This document shows, piece after piece, positions 1 to 7,096 of a stretch of 10,000 nt of DNA. Origin of the DNA: Chromera velia (Eukaryota; Sar; Chromeraceae); NCBI GenBank assembly GCA_018398765.1, contig JAHBMJ010000895.1, positions 1 through 10,000 on the forward strand. Direction: 5' to 3'. The notes under the pieces were generated by a model, which was not told the DNA's origin, ran no database searches, and saw nothing but the letters and a program-made list of their open reading frames with translations. A program made the translations under genes and the position numbers. How positions within the stretch are numbered: position 1 is the stretch's first letter; every line of letters starts with the position of its first letter.

Positions 1-2
1 TC

Positions 3-641
3 AGCGATCTGAGAGTATCTTTCCCAGGGGCTGGGCAGATGGGGATTCAGCCTTTTGCCGCTGCCCTCAGTTCTCCGCATGTGTCCACCCTTCGACGGCT
101 TGACGTGTGGTTTTCTTCTGCCCCGCCCGCCTATGCCAGTGCGGCGGTGGGGATGCTCTCAGCTGCGCTCGGCTCTGGGCACCTCCGTAGGTTGGAAAAA
201 TTGTGTGTGCAGAATCTTCGGGTGATCGAAGAGGTCCGTGCTTTGTGTGTGGGCCTGGGCAGTGGGAGATTGTCTTCCCTGCACACTCTTCAACTCTGGG
301 GCTGTAGGTTAGGGGTTGATGGGAGCAGGACTGTGTCAGAGGTGGTGGTCGCAGAGAAGCTGCCTAGCTTGACAAATCTAGAGCTACAGGTGACATACCC
401 CACTGACGAGGGAGTGAGGGCATTGACAGAGGGGTAAATGAGCCGAGATCCCCCTCCTCTGCAGCATGTAAACTTGGGATTGAATGCGCTCACTGGTGCA
501 ATTGCGAATCCTCTTTTAAGACTTCTTGGATCGAAGCGATTGCCTGATCTGGAAACGTTGAATGTTTCTCGTAATGCCGGGCTTGACGAAAGCTCTAAAG
601 ACTCACTTTTCGGAGCATTTCCAGAGGTTGTGGAGATTTGA
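3..641 (+). CDS. 3' part of a leucine-rich repeat (RI-type) protein with an in-frame stop; intron or pseudogene
   Basis: The frame is open from the window edge (first full codon at 3), so the gene begins outside. It reads as about seven tandem LRRs of roughly 28-33 residues with the L-x-x-L-x-L pattern, for example around LRRLDVWF, LHTLQLWGCRL, LTNLELQ, LQHVNLGLNAL and LETLNVSRNAGL, with helical A-L-rich backs as in ribonuclease-inhibitor/NLR-type LRRs. Such domains form a curved protein-binding solenoid; partner and pathway cannot be told. A TAA at 435-437 breaks repeat five although the LRR pattern continues in the same frame to TGA 639-641, directly followed by TAA. Either the gene is a pseudogene by one nonsense change, or a 75-bp intron (390-464) is spliced out without shifting the frame. 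No signal peptide or membrane segment is visible in the part present. The family call is firm; the functional state is open. Confidence 0.72.
390..464 (+). other. Candidate short in-phase intron in the LRR gene
   Basis: A CAG|GTGACA donor at 390 and a pyrimidine-rich acceptor ending CCTCCTCTGCAG at 464 enclose exactly 75 bp (25 codons). A CTGAC branch-point-like motif lies at 402-406. Removal starts at a codon boundary, keeps the frame and eliminates the TAA at 435-437. Against it, the enclosed bases themselves translate as good LRR sequence (TDEGVRALTEG), so this stretch was probably once exon. It is shorter than the two introns proposed for the transporter. Confidence 0.35.
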
Positions 642-880
642 TAAGTTTCGCCCCCTCTCGATATGTTTTCTTATTTAAAAGATAAGACTGTCGGGCGCCC
701 GGCAGTAGACCGTGGGACAGTGTTGTTAAATCTCGGGACTTTTGATACTTCGATACCAAAGGGGTAGTTGGTTTCGGATCTCGGATCGGACCTTCGGTAC
801 CGGGCTAGTTTATCCTGGTAAGGTTCAAACCTAGAGGTAATCACTAGGGGTGATCCAAATAGTTTTAATTTTTAAGTTTA

Positions 881-886
881 AATAAA
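881..886 (+). terminator. Possible polyadenylation signal for the LRR gene
   Basis: AATAAA lies about 240 bp downstream of the LRR terminal stop. The hexamer is common by chance in AT-rich DNA, and this organism's use of AATAAA is not known from the window. Confidence 0.2.
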
Positions 887-1511
887 GTGGCGCGGGAGAA
901 TCCGGGACTTTAGTCCTATCCTATCCTAAGAAATCCTAAGATTTATAATGCTGTTGCGTATGTAATAGTTTAGGTAATAGTAGTAGTACTAAGCATACGT
1001 AATATTAATGTAATACTACATAAAATCTATAGGTTATACTATAATAATAGGCTAGACTTTGCAAAAGCCGTAAGGTGATATAATTTTATGTAAAAAAGAC
1101 TTAAAAAGTTTAAATTATACTGTTTCATATACGTGTTCAATCATATAAGAATGATAAGATATCAGAGTCACTAAAACTAGCTAAAAAACTAGTATCAAAA
1201 ACCTAGCTCGATGATAGCCTCGATCTATGTCAGATTATGTCAATCAAGTTGAGTGCAGGGTAGTGTTCAGACTCAATGTAGTTTTTTGATTACTATATTA
1301 GTCATGCAGTCGTGACTCAACCCTAAAGTTAAGTTCGATTTAAATGAATATATATTTTTTAATAATTTGGTTTGCATTGCAACTAGCTTTGCAAACTATG
1401 CAAGAAACTATGTCACATTCACTATAGTACACAATACTATTAGTGTACATTAAATCATTGTTGGCGACAGATAGACATAGCGGGAAGGCCCTAGGCCCTA
1501 GGGCGGAACAT

Positions 1512-1540
1512 ATCAATCAATCAATCAAAAATCAATCAAT
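1512..1540. repeat. Short (ATCA)n microsatellite
   Basis: Seen directly: ATCA units repeated, interrupted once by extra A residues around 1527-1531, followed by TTGCATATATT. It lies just after the GGCCCTA repeat and palindrome at 1487-1504. Confidence 0.85.
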
Positions 1541-1690
1541 TGCATATATTTGATAATTGCATGGTTTATAAAAAAATATTTTAGACCGTTAATACGGAGT
1601 AATACTACCTAAATCACTAGACGGATCGATCACTTTGTTCAAAAATGTTTGTATAATTAACTGTTTCTTAACTCTACTGCCAGTGTCTTT

Positions 1691-1970
1691 CTTTTCCTAG
1701 TTCTTTTCCCATATTTCAAAAACCCTCTGCGCCGAGTCTGCGGTTCTGCCAATACCCCTGCTTAACTCCACTACACACTGAAGAAGTCCAGGCACAATCT
1801 GCAGGGAACTCTCAGTGACCACAGGACTGCTCTGCTGCCTCTGCACGTATGTACTCCCGACGATCATTCATGCATAATGATTTCGTTTCTGCCCTTCATT
1901 AGTATGAAAACAGCCATGTCGTAGCTGAGCCATCCTCCCTGTCCGTTCCACCCCTTGCATACATTCCTGC
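1691..1970 (-). other. 3' flank / probable 3' untranslated region of the transporter
   Basis: GC content returns to gene-like levels here. The minus-strand stop of the transporter is TGA at 1973-1971 and no convincing continuation is seen. A GAAG|GTAGAT sequence overlapping the stop could act as a donor to further exons, so the true C-terminus could differ. No AATAAA on the minus strand is evident. Confidence 0.35.
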
Positions 1971-2697
1971 TCATCTACCTTCCCCTTCTTGGCTCGGATG
2001 GCTTTTTTGACTCCCCTCCTCTTCCTCCTGACGCAACTCCCTTGTCGACTTGTCAGCCTCAATTCTCTCATCGCCACACAGGGCGGCAAACAAAAAAGCC
2101 CCCACAGCGTAATGTACAGCAAAGAGGAGCATCACGATTTTCCAACGATTCTTTTCACCCTCAGCAGGGTCCTCCCACCATGTCTGCGCAACATCCAGTA
2201 ATTTACCCGAAATGGGTACTGCCAGCAGTCCCGCAAAAATCGCGGCCGTGTTCCCCAACGAGAACACAAATCCCGCGTTCTGGGGTGCCACGTCCAGTTG
2301 CACTACAGACACGCCCCCTAATGACAGCGCCGACAGACCCGTCCCAATCCCCACATACAAACTGCCTACAAACTTCTCCCTCACATCCAGGACAGCCAAC
2401 ATCAAGAATACAGCAGGTCCAATCATAGAAACAACCTGCAAGACCTGCCGGACGCGCAGAGTCCGAACTTTCCACCTTGAAATCAAAAGGTCAGCAGCTG
2501 CTCCTGAGAGCATACCGCAGATTCCCTGTATCACATACGGCCCCGTTGCGAAGATCCAGTCTTCCTTGTCTACCCCGTAGAATTCGTGGAAGAAGTCGGG
2601 CATCCAACTCAGGAGACCCCACAGACCCCAACTTTGAAAGTATTGTCCTGCACCCACACGCACATGCACGTGCACAAGAACGTACACGCACTCGTTA

Positions 2698-2761
<64 letters not shown>

Positions 2762-2995
2762 CTGCACTCTGTGTGTGAGAGAAAGAATGCGGAGAGAAGA
2801 CCAAAGAGACAGGAGAGGTCCGTGTGCATGGATGGATCGAGAGACTAAGGAGGCGTAGATCTCAATGAGGCTGCCTTGCACAAGCAAGCAGTCAACACTA
2901 ATTTCAGACAGACAAGACAACGGGAGACTTCGGACTGAATCCCAAATTTTCGATCCTCCAACTCCGCAAATGCAAACGGGGAGCCTGCCTCCTCA

Positions 2996-3028
<33 letters not shown>

Positions 3029-4241
3029 GTTTCTCTGGCTGAACAAATGGCTGACCTAAAATAATTGACCACACCTCTTTGTGTCTAAGAAACTTTAACG
3101 TTTTCTGCACCGCCACGACCAATCCGGCCACACACTGCCACTGCGTCTTTGTCGTCCCTTCCTCCTCCACAGCTTCCATGGGTCTCTGTGCGTCTCCTCC
3201 CCCAATGTCCACATCCCTTCTCTCCACCCTGCCCATAGCGCTTGATTGGGCAGTCGTGGTCGGACTCTGTCCCCCCCCACCCCTTCCTCCTCCATGTCCC
3301 CCGTCTCCGTCTCCCTCTGTCTCTTCGTCGGTCTCCTGACTCACTAACTTCTCCGGACTTCCTAGTATTCTGGGGGGGATGATGCCTTCCCCTCCCGTCT
3401 CCACATCCGTTGGCACACGGGCATATTCTGCCGGTCGCTCCATTTCCCTCTCAAGGGACCCAGCCCCCCTCCCACCGTCACACACAAACCTCACATGAAA
3501 CCAACCAGTATGAGGATCGAAGGGAAGCCACAAAGGAAACCAAAGGACAGCCACGGCCCCGAAAAGAAAGAATGTCGACTTCCAACCGTAGGCAAGCATG
3601 AGATGAGAGGTGATCATGAATGCTGCGGATGTCCCCAAATAACACGCAGCGGTCACAATGGCCACCCCACTCGACTGAACAGAATGGGGAACATGTCTGC
3701 TTATCATTGAGTGTACTGCGGGGAGTGACACTCCTTCACCCAGACCTAGACCTACTCGGCAGAGCAGAAGAACCAGAAGGTTCATGTCTGCTGCCACTGG
3801 GGTGAGTGCCGTGAAAAGAGACCAGAAGAACAGGCCAAGAGACAGGACGTGTTTCCCTCCAAACTTGTCAGCCAGAAGCCCCCCAATCCACTGAGTGACG
3901 CAATAACCTGCAAGAAAGGACCCCATCACGAGGCCTTTCACCGTCTCGTCCCAGTTGTACGTCTCTGCCATATCGGAGATCGCATAGGAAATATTGGACC
4001 GGTCCGCGTAGCTGATGAAGACAGCCAAACTGGTTAGGGTGAGCAACACCCAATGGCCCCAAGGATTCTTGTTCATCGTTAAATGCTTGGGATGTCTTTG
4101 CTTTGTTTGGCCATCTCTCTCTCTCTCTCCTTCCACTTGCACCTTGTCAATCCTGGAAGAAGAGGAGACAGAGATTTCACGACTGTTCCCTACAAGCGGT
4201 TCTCTCAAATCATTCGTTTCAGAGGAGCCCAAAAGAAGCAT
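1971..4241 (-). CDS. SLC17/ANTR (PHT4-like) major-facilitator anion transporter, two coding exons
   Basis: The coding sequence joins 4241-3056 to 2647-1971 (about 620 residues; about 565 if translation starts at the Met at 4076). Six membrane segments lie in the first exon: TM1 with SYADRSNIS, TM2-3 with the GGLLADKFGGK loop, TM4 with CRVGLGLGEGVSLPAVHSM and SRHVP, then TM5-6. TM7-12 lie in the second, beginning QYFQSWGLWGLLSWMPDFF and including VAPQNAGFVFSLGNTAAIF. These are SLC17/ANTR hallmarks; members move phosphate, ascorbate, glutamate or other organic anions, often coupled to Na+ or H+. Substrate and membrane are not determinable. The TM6-TM7 loop is about 130 residues, acidic and Gly-rich, which is long for the family. 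The upstream Met at 4241 adds LREPLVG, a dileucine-like sorting motif; the Met at 4076 lies just before TM1 and would fit a spliced 5' leader. The C-terminal tail is hydrophilic. It is transcribed divergently from the ankyrin gene. Confidence 0.85.
2699..2759. repeat. (CA)n microsatellite, (TG)n in the transporter pre-mRNA
   Basis: Fifteen CA units, one TA interruption at 2729-2730, then fourteen CA units and a terminal C. In the transporter transcript this is a TG repeat whose nearest end is about 50 nt upstream of the acceptor; CA/TG-rich sequence continues between repeat and splice site. Confidence 0.97.
2997..3024. repeat. (GTCT)7 microsatellite
   Basis: Seven uninterrupted GTCT copies, reading as CAGA-type repeat in the transporter transcript, starting about 30 nt after the intron donor. 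Length variation here should be neutral for the protein. Confidence 0.95.
4114..4129. repeat. (TC)8 tract
   Basis: TC dinucleotide repeat; on the transporter strand it is a GA repeat about 40 nt upstream of the Met at 4076. It reads as Glu-Arg codons if translation starts at 4241, or is leader sequence if it starts at 4076. Confidence 0.85.
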
Positions 4242-4261
4242 CGCGTAAAGTTCTGTCTTAC
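4153..4261 (-). other. Candidate 5' intron of the transporter gene (109 bp)
   Basis: On the minus strand, AAG|GTAAGA at 4261 matches the donor consensus well, and CTCCTCTTCTTCCAG|GAT ending at 4153 has a strong pyrimidine tract. Splicing would remove the Met at 4241. The frame then continues upstream without a stop for about 36 codons but without a Met, so translation would start at 4076 or in a further upstream exon. The competing model keeps this stretch as coding, giving an N-terminus with LREPLVG followed by a Ser run. Confidence 0.5.
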
Positions 4262-4552
4262 CTTCCTACTCCACCGCAGGAAGGAAGTGTCGGCTCTGCG
4301 TTTGGAAAGGAAGCAACTGCATCACTGGCCGCACAAGAATTCGATAGAACCTCTGCCTCCTCTTGAGTTCATAGGAAGCTGGGGGCTTGAGGAGCATCGG
4401 TTGGCAGCGTACACGTCTGACAGGTCAGGCAGTCAAAGTCAGATTCGGAGACGTCCAAAGGAGACGGAAATTGAAAGGGCACCGGCATGACCCTGCACTG
4501 CATGAGGCTGTTCCGCATGCAGAATCCCCGCGGCCGGCCGGGGCCCATCGGG

Positions 4553-4576
4553 GCCCTGGACCATGCCCTGGACCAT
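4553..4576. repeat. 12-bp tandem duplication in the divergent promoter region
   Basis: GCCCTGGACCAT occurs twice back to back (4553-4564 and 4565-4576), perfectly conserved. It sits directly after two GGGCCC blocks at 4541-4556. Confidence 0.9.
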
Positions 4577-4586
4577 TGGCCGTGCG

Positions 4587-4594
4587 TGCATGCA
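4587..4594. promoter_or_regulatory. TGCATGCA palindrome, possible AP2-type site
   Basis: The octamer is exact. In Plasmodium, an ApiAP2 factor is known to bind TGCATGCA. If this genome is from an apicomplexan relative, the site may be functional; that rests on an uncertain taxonomic guess. A seven-of-eight match lies at 6791-6797. Confidence 0.3.
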
Positions 4595-4630
4595 TGATGC
4601 AGATCGAGATGGGTGTTTCTTAATTGCATG

Positions 4631-4688
4631 TCACCTGCAGCCTACAGCTGCACAGTAGTATTATTAATACAGTACAGCTGCCAGGTGA
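4631..4688. repeat. Imperfect inverted repeat with four E-box-like hexamers
   Basis: The left half carries CACCTG (4632-4637) and CAGCTG (4645-4650); the right half carries CAGCTG (4675-4680) and CAGGTG (4682-4687), in mirrored order around an AT-rich centre (TATTATTAATA). The arms continue as imperfect complements inwards but differ by a seven-base insertion in the left arm. It could form a cruciform or bind dimeric factors. Confidence 0.6.
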
Positions 4689-4822
4689 ACGGAAAAATGT
4701 AGACACATACTTGTGGATCCATCAGAACATGTAGAAAGATGTTTTCAGCCGTTGAAAAAATGGCCCTGCCGGTCCACTGAGAGCAGCAGAATAAAGGTCA
4801 GACGCTTTCAGACGCTTTTGCA

Positions 4823-5815
4823 ATGGGGTGTTCACCCAGTGCCCGTGCGAGGGCTGCAGATCTCCCTTCGGAGCCTGTGGCCCCCACAAGCGTAAAGCTA
4901 GAAGCGGAGCGCAGAGTATCCGCAATCATGGGCACGGGAGAAGATCTTGTGATGGCTGCAAAAGAGGGGGACGTTGTTCGAGTTCGGGGGTTGGTGGCTG
5001 GAGGCGTTCCAACGGACTGGACAGACATGACCGGAAAGACCCCCTTGTTCTGGGCAGCAGCAGAGGGACAGACGGAAGTCGTGGTAGTACTGCACCAAGT
5101 GGGTGCTGATATGAATAAACCCAATCACGATGGGTGGACACCCTTGTTTGTAGCAGCTGTGGGAAGAAAGAAGGAGGTGGTGGCGTTGCTTCTGGAGAAA
5201 GGGGCAGACCCGGATAAAGCGAACGGAAAGGGTTGGACCCCCCTTTTCGGAGCCTGTGTAGAAGGTCATGCAGACATCGTGCAGTTGTTGCTAGAGAAAG
5301 GGGTGGATCCAAACAGACAATCGGACAACAAAGGCAACACCCCCCTTTTTTGGGCAACAATGGAGTCAAGGTCAGAAGTTGTCGAATTGTTATTACATCA
5401 CGGTGCAGACCCGAACCTGGAAAACACGTGGGGCCGTACCCCCCTTTCCCTTGCAGCGAGGGAAGGCTACGAAACATTAGTTTCCCTCTTGCTGCAAAGC
5501 GGTGCAGATCCAGATAAGGCAGACGAATACGATGGCTGCACCCCTCTGTATCGTGCGGCGAGTGAGAACCAGAAGGGCGTGGTTGCTCTTCTGCTTGATC
5601 ACGGTGCAGATGCCAACAAGCCCAACAGCGACGGCTGGACGCCTCTCTTCTGGTGTTCAAAGAGCGGTTACACCGAGGTTGTCGCTCTGCTCTTGCAGAA
5701 AGGGGGGGACCCGAGTATCATGAGCAAGCAGGGGGTCAGCCCGCTCTCTCTGGCCCAGAGAGAGGGCCGGCAAGAAGTTATGGCGTTGTTGCAAGAACAT
5801 GGAGCAGTGAAATGA
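4823..5815 (+). CDS. Ankyrin-repeat protein, 330 residues, predicted N-terminal acylation
   Basis: This is a single uninterrupted frame with about nine ankyrin repeats of 32-34 residues: a degenerate first at residues 38-67, then near 70, 103, 136, 170, 203, 237 and 270, and a final one at 303-330. Repeats show the T-P-L helix start, the V-V-x-L-L-L core and the G-A-D-P-x loop. Ankyrin stacks bind partner proteins; no catalytic domain is present. The start is the first in-frame ATG after an in-frame TGA at 4778 and has G at -3 and +4. It gives Met-Gly-Cys-Ser-Pro-Ser, which fits the N-myristoylation consensus (Gly2, Ser6) with a neighbouring Cys3 for palmitoylation, so the protein may sit on a membrane. 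A second Met at residue 36 would lack this signal. The canonical TPLH is mostly TPLF here. Repeat count and family are certain; role unknown. Confidence 0.93.
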   Translation: MGCSPSARARAADLPSEPVAPTSVKLEAERRVSAIMGTGEDLVMAAKEGDVVRVRGLVAGGVPTDWTDMTGKTPLFWAAAEGQTEVVVVLHQVGADMNKPNHDGWTPLFVAAVGRKKEVVALLLEKGADPDKANGKGWTPLFGACVEGHADIVQLLLEKGVDPNRQSDNKGNTPLFWATMESRSEVVELLLHHGADPNLENTWGRTPLSLAAREGYETLVSLLLQSGADPDKADEYDGCTPLYRAASENQKGVVALLLDHGADANKPNSDGWTPLFWCSKSGYTEVVALLLQKGGDPSIMSKQGVSPLSLAQREGRQEVMALLQEHGAVK

Positions 5816-6258
5816 ACAGACCCCCACGGCAGAATTTTGCACTTTTGTGAAAGTTTGGGTTGATCGGTCGAGAAGAGAAAAGACGATGCGGAATTGGGTT
5901 TGAAAAAGAATTACGCGTCTCTTTGCTTAGGAAACGCTTCTCTTTTTCGACTTTAAATTTCGTTCCGTGAAGATCACTTGGACATATGAATCGTCACATG
6001 CACTCGTGCAGTGTAGCGGGGTACCCTGACTCAAGCTCCGGAAAGGTCCACGTGGAGTTCTGTTTGCAATTTTAAAAACGTTCAAAACTCCCTCTCGACG
6101 GATGGAATTGTGCGGACTTGTGGACTTTTTTTCGAAAGTGTTTAGAGCTTTGATCCATTATCCATTTTTGACTGCAATTTTTTATGTTTTTGCATTTTTC
6201 TTTCGGATCTGATGTGATCCTAAGTTATCGGGCGGCTCTTGATTTCAAGAATGTTTGC

Positions 6259-6288
6259 ATTCACTTACATTCACTATTATTCACTATC
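6259..6288. repeat. Three tandem 10-bp units beginning ATTCACT
   Basis: ATTCACT occurs at 6259, 6269 and 6279, exactly 10 bp apart, with a variable last three bases (TAC, ATT, ATC). A reverse-complement-like ATAGTGAA lies at 6387-6394. Confidence 0.75.
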
Positions 6289-6395
6289 CTGTCCAAATCA
6301 CACCAAAACACTTTTTCTTGATCTCGTCTGCCTATCTGTAGGCTTTATCCTCTACCTTTATTCATAAATTTTTAAGTCGATAAACAATAGTGAAC

Positions 6396-6401
6396 AATAA
6401 A
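6396..6401 (+). terminator. Possible polyadenylation signal for the ankyrin gene
   Basis: AATAAA about 580 bp after the ankyrin stop, followed by a GT-rich stretch (GTTGGGGTTGTG), the usual arrangement for a downstream element. The distance is long, so the assignment is weak. Confidence 0.22.
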
Positions 6402-7076
6402 GTTGGGGTTGTGAAGAATAATGAATAATACGTATTACGTTTCAACTTTCATGTACTTTCATCTCTTTAAGCGGTTCTTCTACTGCGAGCAGCTGATCAA
6501 TCTAGATTTGTCTACTCTGGTCTGATTGATGTGATGTGATGAGTGCCGAATTATAAGCAGCAGCAGCGGCCGAGGTCAGAGCTGTTTTGTGTCGGATGAG
6601 AGTACATCTGAATGGCAAGAACATGCAGCTGTTTTTGTTCCAGATGAATCACTGGCGCGCACGTGACTGGATTTCGAGCGAGAATATGCAACTTTTTTTG
6701 TACGCGCACGTTTTCGCGCGTTAATGATTAATTATAGAGCTATATAGTACGTATTAAATTGAACTTTTTTTCATCGACTGCATGCTGCACGCATGCATGG
6801 ATGATCGATCGAGTTGACTGTCAGACTGGAATCACTCTCTTCAAAGAACGCTGACTCACGATTCAAGCAGGCTCTGTGGACCGTATGTCTCAGTTCCGTC
6901 CCAACTTTAGCGCGTCACAGGCAAAAAGGCAGTCAGGTGCAGGTTTGTTGTTCGAGAAAACGTGTCGTTGCTCAGGATGCAACAGACTGACAGCACCCGA
7001 AGTCCGAAATTGAATTAATTCTCCGGCATTCAGTATTCTAGCATACTCAACTCGTCACACAGACTGACTACAACCA

Positions 7077-7092
7077 GTATCCTGTCTTTTAG
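7077..7092 (+). other. Probable splice acceptor in the 5' leader of the Ser-rich gene
   Basis: TATCCTGTCTTTTAG ending at 7092 is a good pyrimidine-tract acceptor, with a TGACTAC branch-point-like motif at about 7065. An in-frame TAG at 7094-7096 directly precedes the ATG at 7097, so an upstream exon could not add coding sequence in this frame; it would be untranslated. No matching donor was identified. Confidence 0.4.
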
Positions 7093-7096
7093 ATAG

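Larger units (their letters stand above)
642..1690. other. AT-rich gene-less spacer of unknown origin
   Basis: No credible reading frame is present. From about 900 to 1680 the sequence is rich in A/T with many TAATA and ATAAAA stretches, unlike the flanking GC-balanced genes. It holds short palindromes (CGGGCGCCCG at 692-701, GCCCTAGGGC at 1495-1504), a short tandem repeat of GGCCCTA at 1487-1500, an ATCA repeat, and a direct repeat of TAATACTAC at 1011-1019 and 1600-1608. I saw no transposase, reverse transcriptase, long terminal repeat or clear terminal inverted repeat. It may be a decayed mobile element or simply non-coding spacer. Confidence 0.5.
2648..3055 (-). other. Intron of the transporter gene (408 bp)
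   Basis: Minus-strand donor G|GTCAGC at 3055 and acceptor GGTGCAG|GA ending at 2648. Splicing completes a Gly codon (g + ga) and gives the family-typical join VWSIILG-QYFQSWG between the central loop and TM7. Reading on without splicing gives CAGA- and TG-repeat peptides and a stop, which no transporter has. The intron contains (CAGA)7 near its 5' end and about 60 nt of TG repeat near its 3' end. Confidence 0.88.
4242..4822. promoter_or_regulatory. Shared upstream region of two divergent genes
   Basis: This segment separates the minus-strand transporter start from the plus-strand ankyrin start, so both promoters probably lie here, less any 5' exon of the transporter (possible exon upstream of 4262). 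I see no clear TATA box. Notable elements are a GC-rich palindromic patch (4529-4556), a 12-bp tandem duplication, a TGCATGCA octamer, an inverted repeat of E-box-like hexamers, and two adjacent copies of CAGACGCTTT at 4799-4818 immediately before the ankyrin start. Confidence 0.55.
5816..7096. other. Gene-less spacer: ankyrin 3' flank and upstream region of the Ser-rich gene
   Basis: I find no supported coding region. Contents noted: T-rich stretches at 6120-6200, a 10-bp tandem repeat at 6259-6288 with a weak inverted counterpart near 6385-6400, an AATAAA at 6396, a short CAG run near 6557, two GCGCACGT blocks (about 6657 and 6704), a GCATGCAT palindrome at 6791 and a splice-acceptor-like sequence ending at 7092. 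The distal part probably contains the promoter and 5' leader of the downstream gene. Confidence 0.5.

Noticed and set aside
434-464. Very short intron starting at GTAAAT (434) in the LRR gene
   Set aside because: Its 31-bp length shifts the frame and creates an immediate stop; the donor at 390 keeps the frame.
760-850. Possible tRNA or tRNA-derived SINE because of GGTTCAAACCT at 822-832
   Set aside because: The B-box-like match is good, but the T-stem does not pair and there is no convincing A box, anticodon arm or acceptor stem.
1481-1504. Telomere-like sequence because of CCCTAGG units
   Set aside because: Only two GGCCCTA units are present and they differ from the plant/alveolate-type TTTAGGG repeat; too short to claim an interstitial telomere.
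1955-2580. Plus-strand open frames opposite the second transporter exon
   Set aside because: The minus strand carries TM7-12 of a recognisable SLC17 transporter; the plus-strand peptides are Pro/Thr-rich shadows.
2477-2920. Several open frames through the (CA)n tract on both strands, with Cys-Val or Thr-His runs
   Set aside because: Dinucleotide repeats contain no stop codons and stay open by chance; the region is the intron of the transporter.
4369-4629. 86-codon minus-strand open frame as a first exon or transit peptide for the transporter
   Set aside because: No splice donor joins it in frame to the transporter and its sequence (Trp/Arg/Pro mix) does not look like a targeting peptide. 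A 5' exon may exist here but its coding status is unsupported.
4926-5660. 244-codon open frame on the minus strand opposite the ankyrin gene
   Set aside because: It overlaps a clear ankyrin gene, its repeats are just the complement of the ankyrin repeats, and the protein matches no family pattern. It is a by-product of codon bias in the repeats.
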